A stretch of DNA of 64,000 bases, from NCBI RefSeq assembly GCF_009760925.1, contig NZ_VRLV01000005.1:620001-684000 (forward strand). The letters are read 5' to 3'. The DNA comes from Nonomuraea typhae. GTDB taxonomy: Bacteria; Actinomycetota; Actinomycetes; Streptosporangiales; Streptosporangiaceae. Of this stretch, positions 50,779-58,275 are shown one piece after another. The translations under genes were made by a program, and so were the position numbers. The stretch's first letter is position 1, and every line of letters begins with the position of its first letter. The notes under the pieces are model-generated. The model was not told the DNA's origin. It made no database searches and saw only the letters and a program-made list of their open reading frames with translations.

Positions 50779-51401
50779 CCCGCGTCGCGCTCATCAGCGC
50801 CACCCCCGCCGCGATCGCCCCCGCCGTCACCGGCCTGGCCGACGTCTTCCCCGAAGCCGAGCCGTGGAACCTCCTCGACGACAAGCTGCTGGCCGACGCC
50901 CGCACCGGCGGCCCGAGCCCGCGCATGTCCGCCCTCATTCGCTACGCCGTCTCCTCGGGGGCCGACGGCGTGCTCCTCACCTGCTCCCTGTACGGCGAAG
51001 CCGCCCGCTCGGCCGGCGAAGGGGTGCCCGTGCTGGCCCCCGACGACGCCGCGTTCGCCGAGGTCACCACCAGGGGCTACCGGCACGTGCTGGTCGTGGC
51101 CAGCTTCGACGAGGCGCTGGCCGACTCCATGGCCCGCCTGAAGCAGGCCGCGGACGGCGTGTACGTGTCGGGCGCCGTCAGCCCCGACGCCTTCCAGGTC
51201 ACCGACCCCGAGGTGCTCGTCCGCGCCCTGCGCGAGACCTGTGCCCGCCACGCCCCGCACGTGGACGCCGTGCTGCTGGCCCAGTACTCCCTGGCCCCCG
51301 CGGCCCGCGAGCTCGCCGCCGGCCTCGGCCGCCCGGTGATCTCCGGCCCGCACACCGCGGCCGCCCACCTGAAGGCCCTCCTCCAGGGCGGGCGCCCGTG
51401 A
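50775..51401 (+). CDS. Asp/Glu-racemase-superfamily protein lacking the second cysteine
   Basis: The 208-residue protein has the superfamily fold: ALISATPAAIAPAV at the N-terminus, the first catalytic cysteine in GVLLTCSLYG, and VLLAQYSLAPAARELA where the second cysteine (usually CTHYP- or CTE-like) is expected but replaced by Gln. Two-base racemisation is therefore unlikely; a one-cysteine isomerase, decarboxylase or hydrolase activity on a keto or hydroxy acid is more plausible. It is coupled to both neighbours by 4-bp overlaps. Confidence 0.82.
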   Translation: MTRVALISATPAAIAPAVTGLADVFPEAEPWNLLDDKLLADARTGGPSPRMSALIRYAVSSGADGVLLTCSLYGEAARSAGEGVPVLAPDDAAFAEVTTRGYRHVLVVASFDEALADSMARLKQAADGVYVSGAVSPDAFQVTDPEVLVRALRETCARHAPHVDAVLLAQYSLAPAARELAAGLGRPVISGPHTAAAHLKALLQGGRP

Positions 51402-52687
51402 TCGGCGCCATCGCGGACGACTTCACCGGCGCCACCGACGTCGCCGTCGCCCTGCACCGCCACGGCCTGCGCACCCTGCTCTACTTCGGCACCCCGCCCG
51501 CCGACCTCGCCCTCCCGGCCCACGACGCCCTCGTCATCGCCCTCAAAACCCGGACCGTCCCGAAGGACGAGGCCGTCGCCCAGTCGCTGGCCGCCCTCGA
51601 CTGGGTGCGCTCGCGCGGCGCCTGCCAGATCTACTTCAAGTACTGCTCCACCTTCGACTCCACCGCCGAGGGCAACATCGGCCCGGTGCTCGACGCGCTG
51701 GCCGACGCCGTGGACGCGCCCATGGTGGCCATGACGCCCAGCTCACCCGAGCACGGCCGCACGCAGTACCTCGGCTACCTGTTCGCCGGCGACGTGCTGC
51801 TGGCCGAGTCGCCCATGCGCGAGCACCCGCTCACCCCGATGACCGACTCGTACCTGCCCCGCGTCCTGGACGCGCAGAGCGCGCACCGCTCCGGGGTGGT
51901 GCCGCTGCCCGTGGTACGGCGGGGCCCCGCGGCCATCGCGGACCGGCTGGACGCCCTCCGCGCCGAGGGCGTCCGCTACGCGCTGGTGGACGCGGTCGTG
52001 GACGACGACCTGGCCGCCGCAGGGCAGGCGCTGAACCGCATGCGCCTGGTCGCCGGGGCCGCCGGGCTGGCCGCGGGGCTGGCCCGGGCCCACGAGGCAG
52101 CCAAGATCCACGCGGCCGTCGAGGACGAACAGGCCCGCAACGGTGACCCCGTCCCCGCGACCGCCGGGCACACGCCGCCGCCCCTGCCCACGGGACGCGC
52201 CGCCGTACTGGCCGGAAGTTGTTCCGCGCGCACGCTGGAACAGGTGGCCGCCATGATCGAGGCCGGGCGGCCGGCGTACCGGCTGGACGCGCTGGCCGTT
52301 CAGGACGCCGAGGTGCTCGCCCGTGAGGCGCTGGCCTGGTACGACGCGCAGTGGCCCGAGTACGGCGCCCCGCTCGTCTACTCGTCGCTGCCGCCGGACG
52401 AGCTGCGCGACGTTCAGCGCCGCCTGGGCCGGGAGCGGTCGGCGGAGCTGCTGGAGTCCGCGCTCGGCCGCGTCGCGAAGGGGCTGGCCGAGCGGGACGT
52501 CACCCGGTTGATCGCGGCCGGCGGCGAGACGTCCGGCGCGATCGTGCGGGCGCTGGGCCTGCCGGGCGGCCTGATCGGGCCCGAGGCCGCGCGTGGCGTC
52601 CCCTGGATCCTCACCCCGTCCCTGTCCCTCTTGCTCAAGTCGGGCAACTTCGGCGAGCCCGACCTGCTTCTTGTGGAGAGTCAATGA
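51398..52687 (+). CDS. otnK: Four-carbon acid sugar kinase (DUF1537 family)
   Basis: The 429-residue protein starts with the DUF1537 sugar-binding motif IGAIADDFTGATDVAVAL, has FKYCSTFDSTAEGNIGPV, and a C-terminal nucleotide-binding domain with VLAGSCSARTLEQV and GGETSGAIVRAL. Family members phosphorylate threonate, erythronate or related 2-keto acids. GTG 51398 overlaps the upstream stop (GTGA). No class II aldolase or decarboxylase of the known pathways is visible nearby. The symbol is by family only. Confidence 0.88.
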   Translation: MIGAIADDFTGATDVAVALHRHGLRTLLYFGTPPADLALPAHDALVIALKTRTVPKDEAVAQSLAALDWVRSRGACQIYFKYCSTFDSTAEGNIGPVLDALADAVDAPMVAMTPSSPEHGRTQYLGYLFAGDVLLAESPMREHPLTPMTDSYLPRVLDAQSAHRSGVVPLPVVRRGPAAIADRLDALRAEGVRYALVDAVVDDDLAAAGQALNRMRLVAGAAGLAAGLARAHEAAKIHAAVEDEQARNGDPVPATAGHTPPPLPTGRAAVLAGSCSARTLEQVAAMIEAGRPAYRLDALAVQDAEVLAREALAWYDAQWPEYGAPLVYSSLPPDELRDVQRRLGRERSAELLESALGRVAKGLAERDVTRLIAAGGETSGAIVRALGLPGGLIGPEAARGVPWILTPSLSLLLKSGNFGEPDLLLVESQ

Positions 52688-53349
52688 AATTGTTCAGCAC
52701 CCTGGCCGTCAAGAAGGCGTTCGACGACGGGCTCCTGGCGGAGTTCACCCGGCGCACCGGGATCGTGGTCGAGGGCGTCTACGATCCGACCACGCAGTTG
52801 GAGGCGCGCATCGCCGCGGGCGAGCGGCCGGACGTGATGATCGCGATCACCCCCGCCTTCGCCGGATTGGACGTGCTCGACCTGTCCACGCAGGTGCCGA
52901 TCGCGAAGACCGGCGTGGGGCTGGCCGTCCCGCCGGACGCCGCGCTGCCGGACATCTCCACCGTGGACGCCCTCGTCAAGGTGCTGCTCGCGGCCAGGAG
53001 CGTCGCGTACTCGCGCACCGGCGCGAGCGGCATCTACTTCGCCCGGCTGATCAAGGAGCTGGGCATCGCCGAAGAGGTCGACGCCCGCGCCACCGTGATC
53101 GAGAAGGGCTTCATCGCCCACGCCGTCGTGGACGGGCGCGCGGACGTGGCGATCCAGCAGCTCAGCGAGCTGCGGTTCGTCCCGGAAGCCAGGATCGCCG
53201 GGCCGCTGCCCGCCGAGGTCCAGCACTACAGCGAGTTCTCCGCCGTCGCCGCGCGGGCCGGCGACGAGGAGGCCGCGGCGTTCATCCGTTTCCTCACCTC
53301 CGACGCCGCCCGGGACGCCTACGCTCGGACGGGCCTGGAGCTGCCCTGA
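52684..53349 (+). CDS. Solute-binding-protein-fold protein without signal peptide
   Basis: The 221-residue protein resembles the molybdate/extracellular solute-binding family: LFSTLAVKKAFDDGLLAEFTRRTGIVV, YSRTGASGIYFARLIKELGI and FIRFLTSDAARDAYARTGLEL. It begins directly with the domain's first strand and has no signal peptide or lipobox, so it is predicted to stay in the cytoplasm. It ends the operon (ATGA overlap with the kinase). It might sense or bind a pathway intermediate. Confidence 0.8.
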   Translation: MKLFSTLAVKKAFDDGLLAEFTRRTGIVVEGVYDPTTQLEARIAAGERPDVMIAITPAFAGLDVLDLSTQVPIAKTGVGLAVPPDAALPDISTVDALVKVLLAARSVAYSRTGASGIYFARLIKELGIAEEVDARATVIEKGFIAHAVVDGRADVAIQQLSELRFVPEARIAGPLPAEVQHYSEFSAVAARAGDEEAAAFIRFLTSDAARDAYARTGLELP

Positions 53350-53393
53350 CACCAGCTGATGCGGCGGTCATCGGGGCGGGGCCGGGCTGGCGG

Positions 53394-54302
53394 TCATAGC
53401 CAGCCGCGCTCCTTGGCCCGGGTGCCGATCTGGAAGCGGCTGGCCGCGCACAGCCGTCCCATCAGGTCGGCCACGTAGCCGCGGAAGGTCCGCACCGACA
53501 CGCCCATGGCCCGCGCGGCCACCTCGTCCTTGCCGACCCGGTCGAGCAGTTCCAGGACCCGTCGCTCCAGCGGGGTGGGGTCGGCGTCGTCGGGCTCGAG
53601 GTCGGTGGCGCGGCGCCAGGTCTGCTCGAACAGGTCGATGAGCGTGACCACGATGCCGGGCTGGCGGATCATCAGCGCGCCGTAGGTGGGATTGTCCGGC
53701 CTGATGGGCACGAAGGCGGTCTCGCGGTCCATGATGACCAGGCGCTGGATCGGCTCGTCGACGACCCGGTGCCGGTCGCCGGCGCGGTGGATCTCGAGGA
53801 AGTAGGCGGCCACGTCGGGGTCGTCCAGCGTGCTGCGGTGGACGATCGTGCGGTGGCGGATGCCCTTGCGCAGGTCGGTCAGGGTGCGCTCGCGGATCGC
53901 CGGCACGACGTTCTGCCTGACCGGGTGCATGGCCAGGATCTCCTCGGCCCCCTCGGACATCTTCCAGATCCGCTCCTGGGTCTGCTCCATGCCCTCGATG
54001 CGCTCGACGTGCTCGATGGGGCCGCCGGCGGCGTGTTCGGCCAGGAGGGCGGGCATGGCCGCGGTGACCCGGCGCAGCTCGCCGCCGACCTCGCCGAGCC
54101 GCCGCTCGATCAGCCGCTCCATGGCGGTGTGCGGCGCGGTGGCGGTGAGGGTGCCGTCGGGGTTGAGCTCCAGCAGGCGCAGGTCGAGCAGGCGCTGGAT
54201 GACGGCCGGCGCGAAGCCCCCCGCCGAGCTGCCCGGGTTCCTGAGGAAGAACCGGTAGACCAGCTCGTCGGATTCCGAAACCCCGAGGTCAGCCAAACTC
54301 AT
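53394..54302 (-). CDS. HTH regulator with LuxR-type C-terminus
   Basis: The 302-residue protein has an N-terminal winged-helix-like region (ESDELVYRFFLRNPG), a TrmB/PLD-like middle (RTIVHRSTLDDPDVAAYFLEI, RLVIMDRETAFVP) and a C-terminal LuxR-like HTH (LERRVLELLDRVGKDEVAARAMGVSVRTFRGYV). Such actinobacterial regulators often sit beside secreted enzymes. Its promoter lies immediately downstream of the terminator of the GH87-like gene. TACATT 7 nt before ATG 54302 suggests leaderless translation. Confidence 0.85.
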   Translation of the reverse strand: MSLADLGVSESDELVYRFFLRNPGSSAGGFAPAVIQRLLDLRLLELNPDGTLTATAPHTAMERLIERRLGEVGGELRRVTAAMPALLAEHAAGGPIEHVERIEGMEQTQERIWKMSEGAEEILAMHPVRQNVVPAIRERTLTDLRKGIRHRTIVHRSTLDDPDVAAYFLEIHRAGDRHRVVDEPIQRLVIMDRETAFVPIRPDNPTYGALMIRQPGIVVTLIDLFEQTWRRATDLEPDDADPTPLERRVLELLDRVGKDEVAARAMGVSVRTFRGYVADLMGRLCAASRFQIGTRAKERGWL

Positions 54303-54315
54303 GGCGCTAAATGTA
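54303..54315 (-). promoter_or_regulatory. Putative leaderless -10 of the HTH regulator
   Basis: On the minus strand TACATT (54315-54310) is 7 nt from ATG 54302 and directly abuts the terminator hairpin of the upstream gene. Confidence 0.5.
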
Positions 54316-54345
54316 GGGGGTGCGGGAAGGCCGGCCCGCACCCCC
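54316..54345 (-). terminator. Terminator of the GH87-like gene
   Basis: GGGGGTGCGGG (54316-54326) and CCCGCACCCCC (54335-54345) form a perfect 11-bp stem with an 8-nt loop, 9 bp after the glucanase stop on the minus strand. Confidence 0.8.
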
Positions 54346-54354
54346 TCCCGGACG

Positions 54355-57300
54355 TCAGCCGACGTTGATGGTGAAGGTGGAGGTGGTGTTCCGGATATCG
54401 GTGTGGTTGCCGCTCAGCCGCAGCCCGTTGAACCTCACCGAGCCGACCGCCGGTCCCTGGTCCGGCTCCGGCAGTTCGTTGGCCCAGAGGCCGAAGCCCG
54501 ACTTGGCGTCGAACGCGTCGCCGCTCTTACGCGCCCCGGTGATCGAGACGTCGGTGAACACCGTGTCCGTGATCGGGTTGACCGGCCGCCCGCCGAGGTA
54601 CTGCGTCTGGAACATGATCCCCGAATAGGTCGGATCCACGATGTCCACGTCGCTGACCCTGATGCCCTGGAACACCTTCGACGCGGAGAACACCCAGATC
54701 CCGGGGAACGTCTGGTTGCCCCAGAAATGCCCGCCCGCGCGGACGATCGAGATGTTCTCGAACCTGGTCGGCGTCGTGCCGAAGCCGCGCATCGGGATGC
54801 CGAAGTCCAGCGAGCTGATCGTGATGCCCGAATAGACCAGGGTGTCGGCGATGTAGATGTTCCTGAACACGTTGTCCTGCCCGCCGTACACGGCCACGCC
54901 GGCCGCCCGCCAGGTCAGCGTCGAGGTCAGGTTCTCGTAGACGTTGCCCGTCTGGTCGGCGTTGTTGATGTCGACCGCGGCGAACAACGCGAAGCTGTCG
55001 TCACCGGTCGAGCGGGCCTCGACGTTCCTGACCGTGTTGTCCGTGCTGCCGTTGGTCAGGTTGATCGCGTCGGCGAACGTGTCGCGCACCCGCGAGTTCG
55101 TCACCAGCATGTCGTGCACGTTCGTGCCCCACAGCATGCACATCTGGTGCTCGACCCAGACGTTGTCGATGGTGACGTTCGAGACCCCGTTGAGGTCCCA
55201 CACCTTGCCCGGCCCGTCGTTGCGGATCACGTAGTTGCCGAACGAGGCGAAGCCGCTGAAGGACGAGCCGTTGGCCGAGCTCTCCACGCGGAAGCCCACG
55301 TCGGTGTTCTCCTGCCCGGAGGGCGACAGGAACCTGGTGAACCACGGCCCGGCGCCGGTCACCTTGACGGCCTTGCCGTACACCTGGAACTTCTGCGCGG
55401 TCGGATAGTCGCCCGCGGGCAGGTAGACGCCCGTGAGCGCGGGGTCCTGGCGGGCGCGGTCGAGCGCGTTCTGCACGTCCTGGTGGGTGAACCCCTGGGG
55501 TACGGCGTAGCGCGCGGGATCCGGGTTGGCCTGCGGCGTGGCCTGCTCGAGGTTGATGAAGTCGATCGCGAACGTGCCGGAGTTGGCCGCGTCCTTCTGC
55601 AGTTTGATCTTGCTGCCCGCCGGGACGGTGGTGCCGAGCAGCATGTTCGCCTCGTCGTAGACGTGCCGCGGCGGGCCGGAGCCGGGGGAGTTGCTCGGGC
55701 TGGCCTCCGCTCCGTAGAGCCAGGCGTACTTCGAGGTCAGGCTGATCGACTTGAGGAAGGCGCCGCCGACGTAGACGTTGAGCGTCGAGGTGGTGCCGTC
55801 GGGGATGGAGAAGCGGGTGACCAGGGTGTTGGCCGGGGCCTTGGTGGTGAACTCGACGAAGGCGCCGGTGGTGTTGAGCAGCACCGCCCGCCGTCCCGAC
55901 GCCTCGCCGGCGAGGTCGCCGATCGTCCGGTTCGGGCCGGTGACCTGGGCGCCGCCGCCGGAGAGGCCGTCCTCCGCCTCGTACATGTCGTAGGGCAGGT
56001 TGGCGCCCCGGCCCACGAACAGCGGCTGCGCGGAGGTGTTGTTGGCCCGCTTGACCGGCAGTTCGTTGGCGTCGGGGGCCAGGACGGTCTTGACCGTGTA
56101 CTTGCCGTTGGCCGCGGCCCAGGTGCCGAGCGTGATCGTCGGGGCGGTGGCGCCCGGGGCGATGACGCCGGAGGAGGAGCCGGTCAGCGTGCGCACGACG
56201 GTCCCGGACTCGTCGGCCACGGTCAGCGTGACGTCGTGCGCGCCGCCGGCGGAGGCCACGTTGCCCTGGTTCCTGATCGCGACGGTGAACGTGACCGTGT
56301 CGCCCGCCGAGGGGTTGCCCGGCGTCCAGCCGACCGGCGCGGCGACCAGGTCGGAGCTGTCCACGGGCCGCACGGTCAGCGGGTTCGGGTGGTTGTAGGT
56401 GTTGTTGCCCTCGTTCTGCTCGATGACCGTGTTGTTCTCGTCCACTTTGGCCGACAGCGGGTACGTGCCCGCGGGCTTCGTGCCGAGGTTCGCGCTCACG
56501 GTCTGCGTCGCGCCCGCGGCCAGCCCGGGTGCGGTCGCCGTTCCCGCCTTGTCGGTGCCCAGGTAGAAGCCGACCACGGTGGCGGCCGCGGCTTCGGTGC
56601 CGGCGTTCTTGACCGTGGCCGACAGGGTGATGGCGTCGCCTTCCACCGGGCTGCCCGGCTGGACGGACATCCCGGTGATCGTCAGGTCCGGGTTCGGCGC
56701 CGGGGTGCCGATCACCTGGAACTCGGCGACCTGGCCGTTGGGCGCCCCGGTGTTGGCGGTGAACTCCAGTCTGACCGCGGCCATCCTGGTGCTGACCGGG
56801 ATGGTGACGGTGTTGCCGCTGTTCGGGTTGAAGGAGTAGGCGGCGGTGGCCTTCCTGACCGTGAAGGTCGTGGCGCTCTGCTCCCTGCCCAGCACCTGGA
56901 GGGTCTGGGTGCGCGGGCCCCAGACCTGGTCCGGGGAGAGCTTGAGGACGATCGCGGTCACGTCGGCGTTGGCGCCCAGGTCGACGGTGAGGGTGTTGGG
57001 GTATCCGCCGCCGCCTTCCCAGTAGGTGGCGAGGTTGCCGTCGTTGGCGTTGGCCGGGGTGTAGATCCAGGTGTGGCCGCTGGCCGAGATGGGCTTGCCT
57101 TGGGCCAGGTTGGTCCCGCCGCCCTCGCCCTGGCGGGTGACGGTGTTGCTGCTGGGGGAGCGGTTGTTGGCCGCGTCCTTGGCGAGGACGTGGTAGGTGA
57201 GGGTGGCGGTGGGGGGCTGGCTATCCGTATACGCCCCGATATTTCCGCCTACTGTGGCCCTTAGGGCGTTGTTGGCGTAGATCTCGTAGCCTGTCACGCC

Positions 57301-57882
57301 GATGTTGTCGCTCGACGGCTGCCAGGTGAGCCTGATCTGGCCCGGCGCCGGTTCGGTGAACGCCAGATTGCCGGGGGCCGTGGGCGGCTGCGTGTCCGCG
57401 CCGGCCGGGCCGTACACCTCGAGCTCCGCGAGCTGCCCCGCCGGCCAGCCGGTGTTCGCCGTGATGGTCAGGCGCAGGTAGCGGGTGCTCGTGGTGGCGA
57501 AGGTGACGGTGGCCGCGGGCTGGAAGGTGTAGGTGGCCTGGGCGACGACGGTGCTGAAGCTCGTGCCGTCCGCGCTGCCCTGCACGCTCAGGGTCTGGGT
57601 ACGGCTGGGCCAGCCGTTCGGCAGCTTCAGGGTCAGGCTGTCGACCTGGACCGCCGAGCCCAGGTCGACCTGGATCCATTGGGGGAAGGCGTTGTTGGCG
57701 CTCTCCCAGTAGGTGGCCTGGTCGCCGTCGTTGGCCTTGGCCGCGGCGTAGACGTCGGTGTGGCTGCTCTCCGACATCTGCTTGCCCAGGGCGAGGTTGG
57801 GGCCTTCCGCCTGGGCTGGGGTGGTGGTGAGACCGGCCAAGCCTAAGGCGGTGGCGGCGAGGAACGCTAAGAGGCGTCTCAT
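54355..57882 (-). CDS. Secreted multidomain GH87-like glucanase (mycodextranase/alpha-1,3-glucanase type)
   Basis: The 1175-residue protein has a signal peptide (to about residue 25, AQA-E), a discoidin/F5-8 type C domain (about 28-160), a fibronectin-III-like domain (about 165-250), a second discoidin domain (about 260-390), two CARDB-type domains (about 395-620), a CBM6/35-like domain (about 630-790) and a right-handed beta-helix (about 800-1175). The helix has RDTFADAINLTNGS, STGDDSFALFAAV and DTLVYSGITISSLDFG, close to GH87 enzymes, whose catalytic Asp residues lie in such motifs. It would cut alpha-1,3-glucans such as fungal wall or dextran-type polymers. Start chosen at the signal peptide, ATG 57882. 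Confidence 0.85.
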   Translation of the reverse strand: MRRLLAFLAATALGLAGLTTTPAQAEGPNLALGKQMSESSHTDVYAAAKANDGDQATYWESANNAFPQWIQVDLGSAVQVDSLTLKLPNGWPSRTQTLSVQGSADGTSFSTVVAQATYTFQPAATVTFATTSTRYLRLTITANTGWPAGQLAELEVYGPAGADTQPPTAPGNLAFTEPAPGQIRLTWQPSSDNIGVTGYEIYANNALRATVGGNIGAYTDSQPPTATLTYHVLAKDAANNRSPSSNTVTRQGEGGGTNLAQGKPISASGHTWIYTPANANDGNLATYWEGGGGYPNTLTVDLGANADVTAIVLKLSPDQVWGPRTQTLQVLGREQSATTFTVRKATAAYSFNPNSGNTVTIPVSTRMAAVRLEFTANTGAPNGQVAEFQVIGTPAPNPDLTITGMSVQPGSPVEGDAITLSATVKNAGTEAAAATVVGFYLGTDKAGTATAPGLAAGATQTVSANLGTKPAGTYPLSAKVDENNTVIEQNEGNNTYNHPNPLTVRPVDSSDLVAAPVGWTPGNPSAGDTVTFTVAIRNQGNVASAGGAHDVTLTVADESGTVVRTLTGSSSGVIAPGATAPTITLGTWAAANGKYTVKTVLAPDANELPVKRANNTSAQPLFVGRGANLPYDMYEAEDGLSGGGAQVTGPNRTIGDLAGEASGRRAVLLNTTGAFVEFTTKAPANTLVTRFSIPDGTTSTLNVYVGGAFLKSISLTSKYAWLYGAEASPSNSPGSGPPRHVYDEANMLLGTTVPAGSKIKLQKDAANSGTFAIDFINLEQATPQANPDPARYAVPQGFTHQDVQNALDRARQDPALTGVYLPAGDYPTAQKFQVYGKAVKVTGAGPWFTRFLSPSGQENTDVGFRVESSANGSSFSGFASFGNYVIRNDGPGKVWDLNGVSNVTIDNVWVEHQMCMLWGTNVHDMLVTNSRVRDTFADAINLTNGSTDNTVRNVEARSTGDDSFALFAAVDINNADQTGNVYENLTSTLTWRAAGVAVYGGQDNVFRNIYIADTLVYSGITISSLDFGIPMRGFGTTPTRFENISIVRAGGHFWGNQTFPGIWVFSASKVFQGIRVSDVDIVDPTYSGIMFQTQYLGGRPVNPITDTVFTDVSITGARKSGDAFDAKSGFGLWANELPEPDQGPAVGSVRFNGLRLSGNHTDIRNTTSTFTINVG

Positions 57883-58176
57883 GGGCGGGCCCTTCGTGAG
57901 GGGGGTGGCCAAACCATAAGATGACGAACAAATCTCCGCAATATTTCGACTTCATTGCGCAAATTTCCGACAGGGCGTTTGGAGCGTTCCCGTGAGCCTT
58001 GGGGCTTGTGAGAGGGGTTGGGGCGTACGACAAATTACGAAATGTGCGCGTAAATGGTTGCGTCGCGGGGGTGCAAGTGGGCGCAAGACTCTGACGGGCG
58101 CTTGCATGACGGGGTGCCGCTTGAGACCGGCGAACTCGCCTTGGGCGACGGAAACCTCGGCCACCGGACAGCGCGA
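57883..58176. other. Intergenic region upstream of the GH87-like gene
   Basis: This stretch of the 393-bp gap between two minus-strand genes is less G+C-rich near the glucanase start (57910-57965). It should hold that gene's promoter, but I see no clear -35/-10 pair, Shine-Dalgarno-led small gene or perfect palindrome. Confidence 0.5.
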
Positions 58177-58215
58177 AGCGCCCCAGCGAAGCCATGAAAG
58201 GTAAGCCGGGGCGCT
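58177..58215. other. Hairpin related to the adjacent terminator
   Basis: AGCGCCCC (58177-58184) and GGGGCGCT (58208-58215) are perfect 8-bp inverted repeats. The element shares the blocks AAGCGCCCC and GAAGCC(C)ATG with the neighbouring terminator hairpin (58241-58262), so one looks like a diverged duplicate of the other. Confidence 0.45.
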
Positions 58216-58217
58216 CC

Positions 58218-58262
58218 CATGGGCTTCCCGGAGGCGCGCAAGCGCCCCCTAGGAAGCCCATG
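58218..58262 (-). terminator. Terminator of the 5'-nucleotidase gene
   Basis: CATGGGCTTCC (58218-58228) and GGAAGCCCATG (58252-58262) form a perfect 11-bp outer stem. Inside, GGCGC (58233-58237) and GCGCC (58242-58246) close a GCAA tetraloop. It starts 13 bp after the stop of the minus-strand gene. Confidence 0.8.
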
Positions 58263-58275
58263 CCTTCAAGCCTGG

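Noticed and set aside
54301..57264. A 987-codon open frame on the plus strand opposite the GH87-like gene
   Set aside because: It is antisense to a clear multidomain protein, with Arg/Gly/Val-rich composition typical of high-G+C shadow frames and no recognisable domain.
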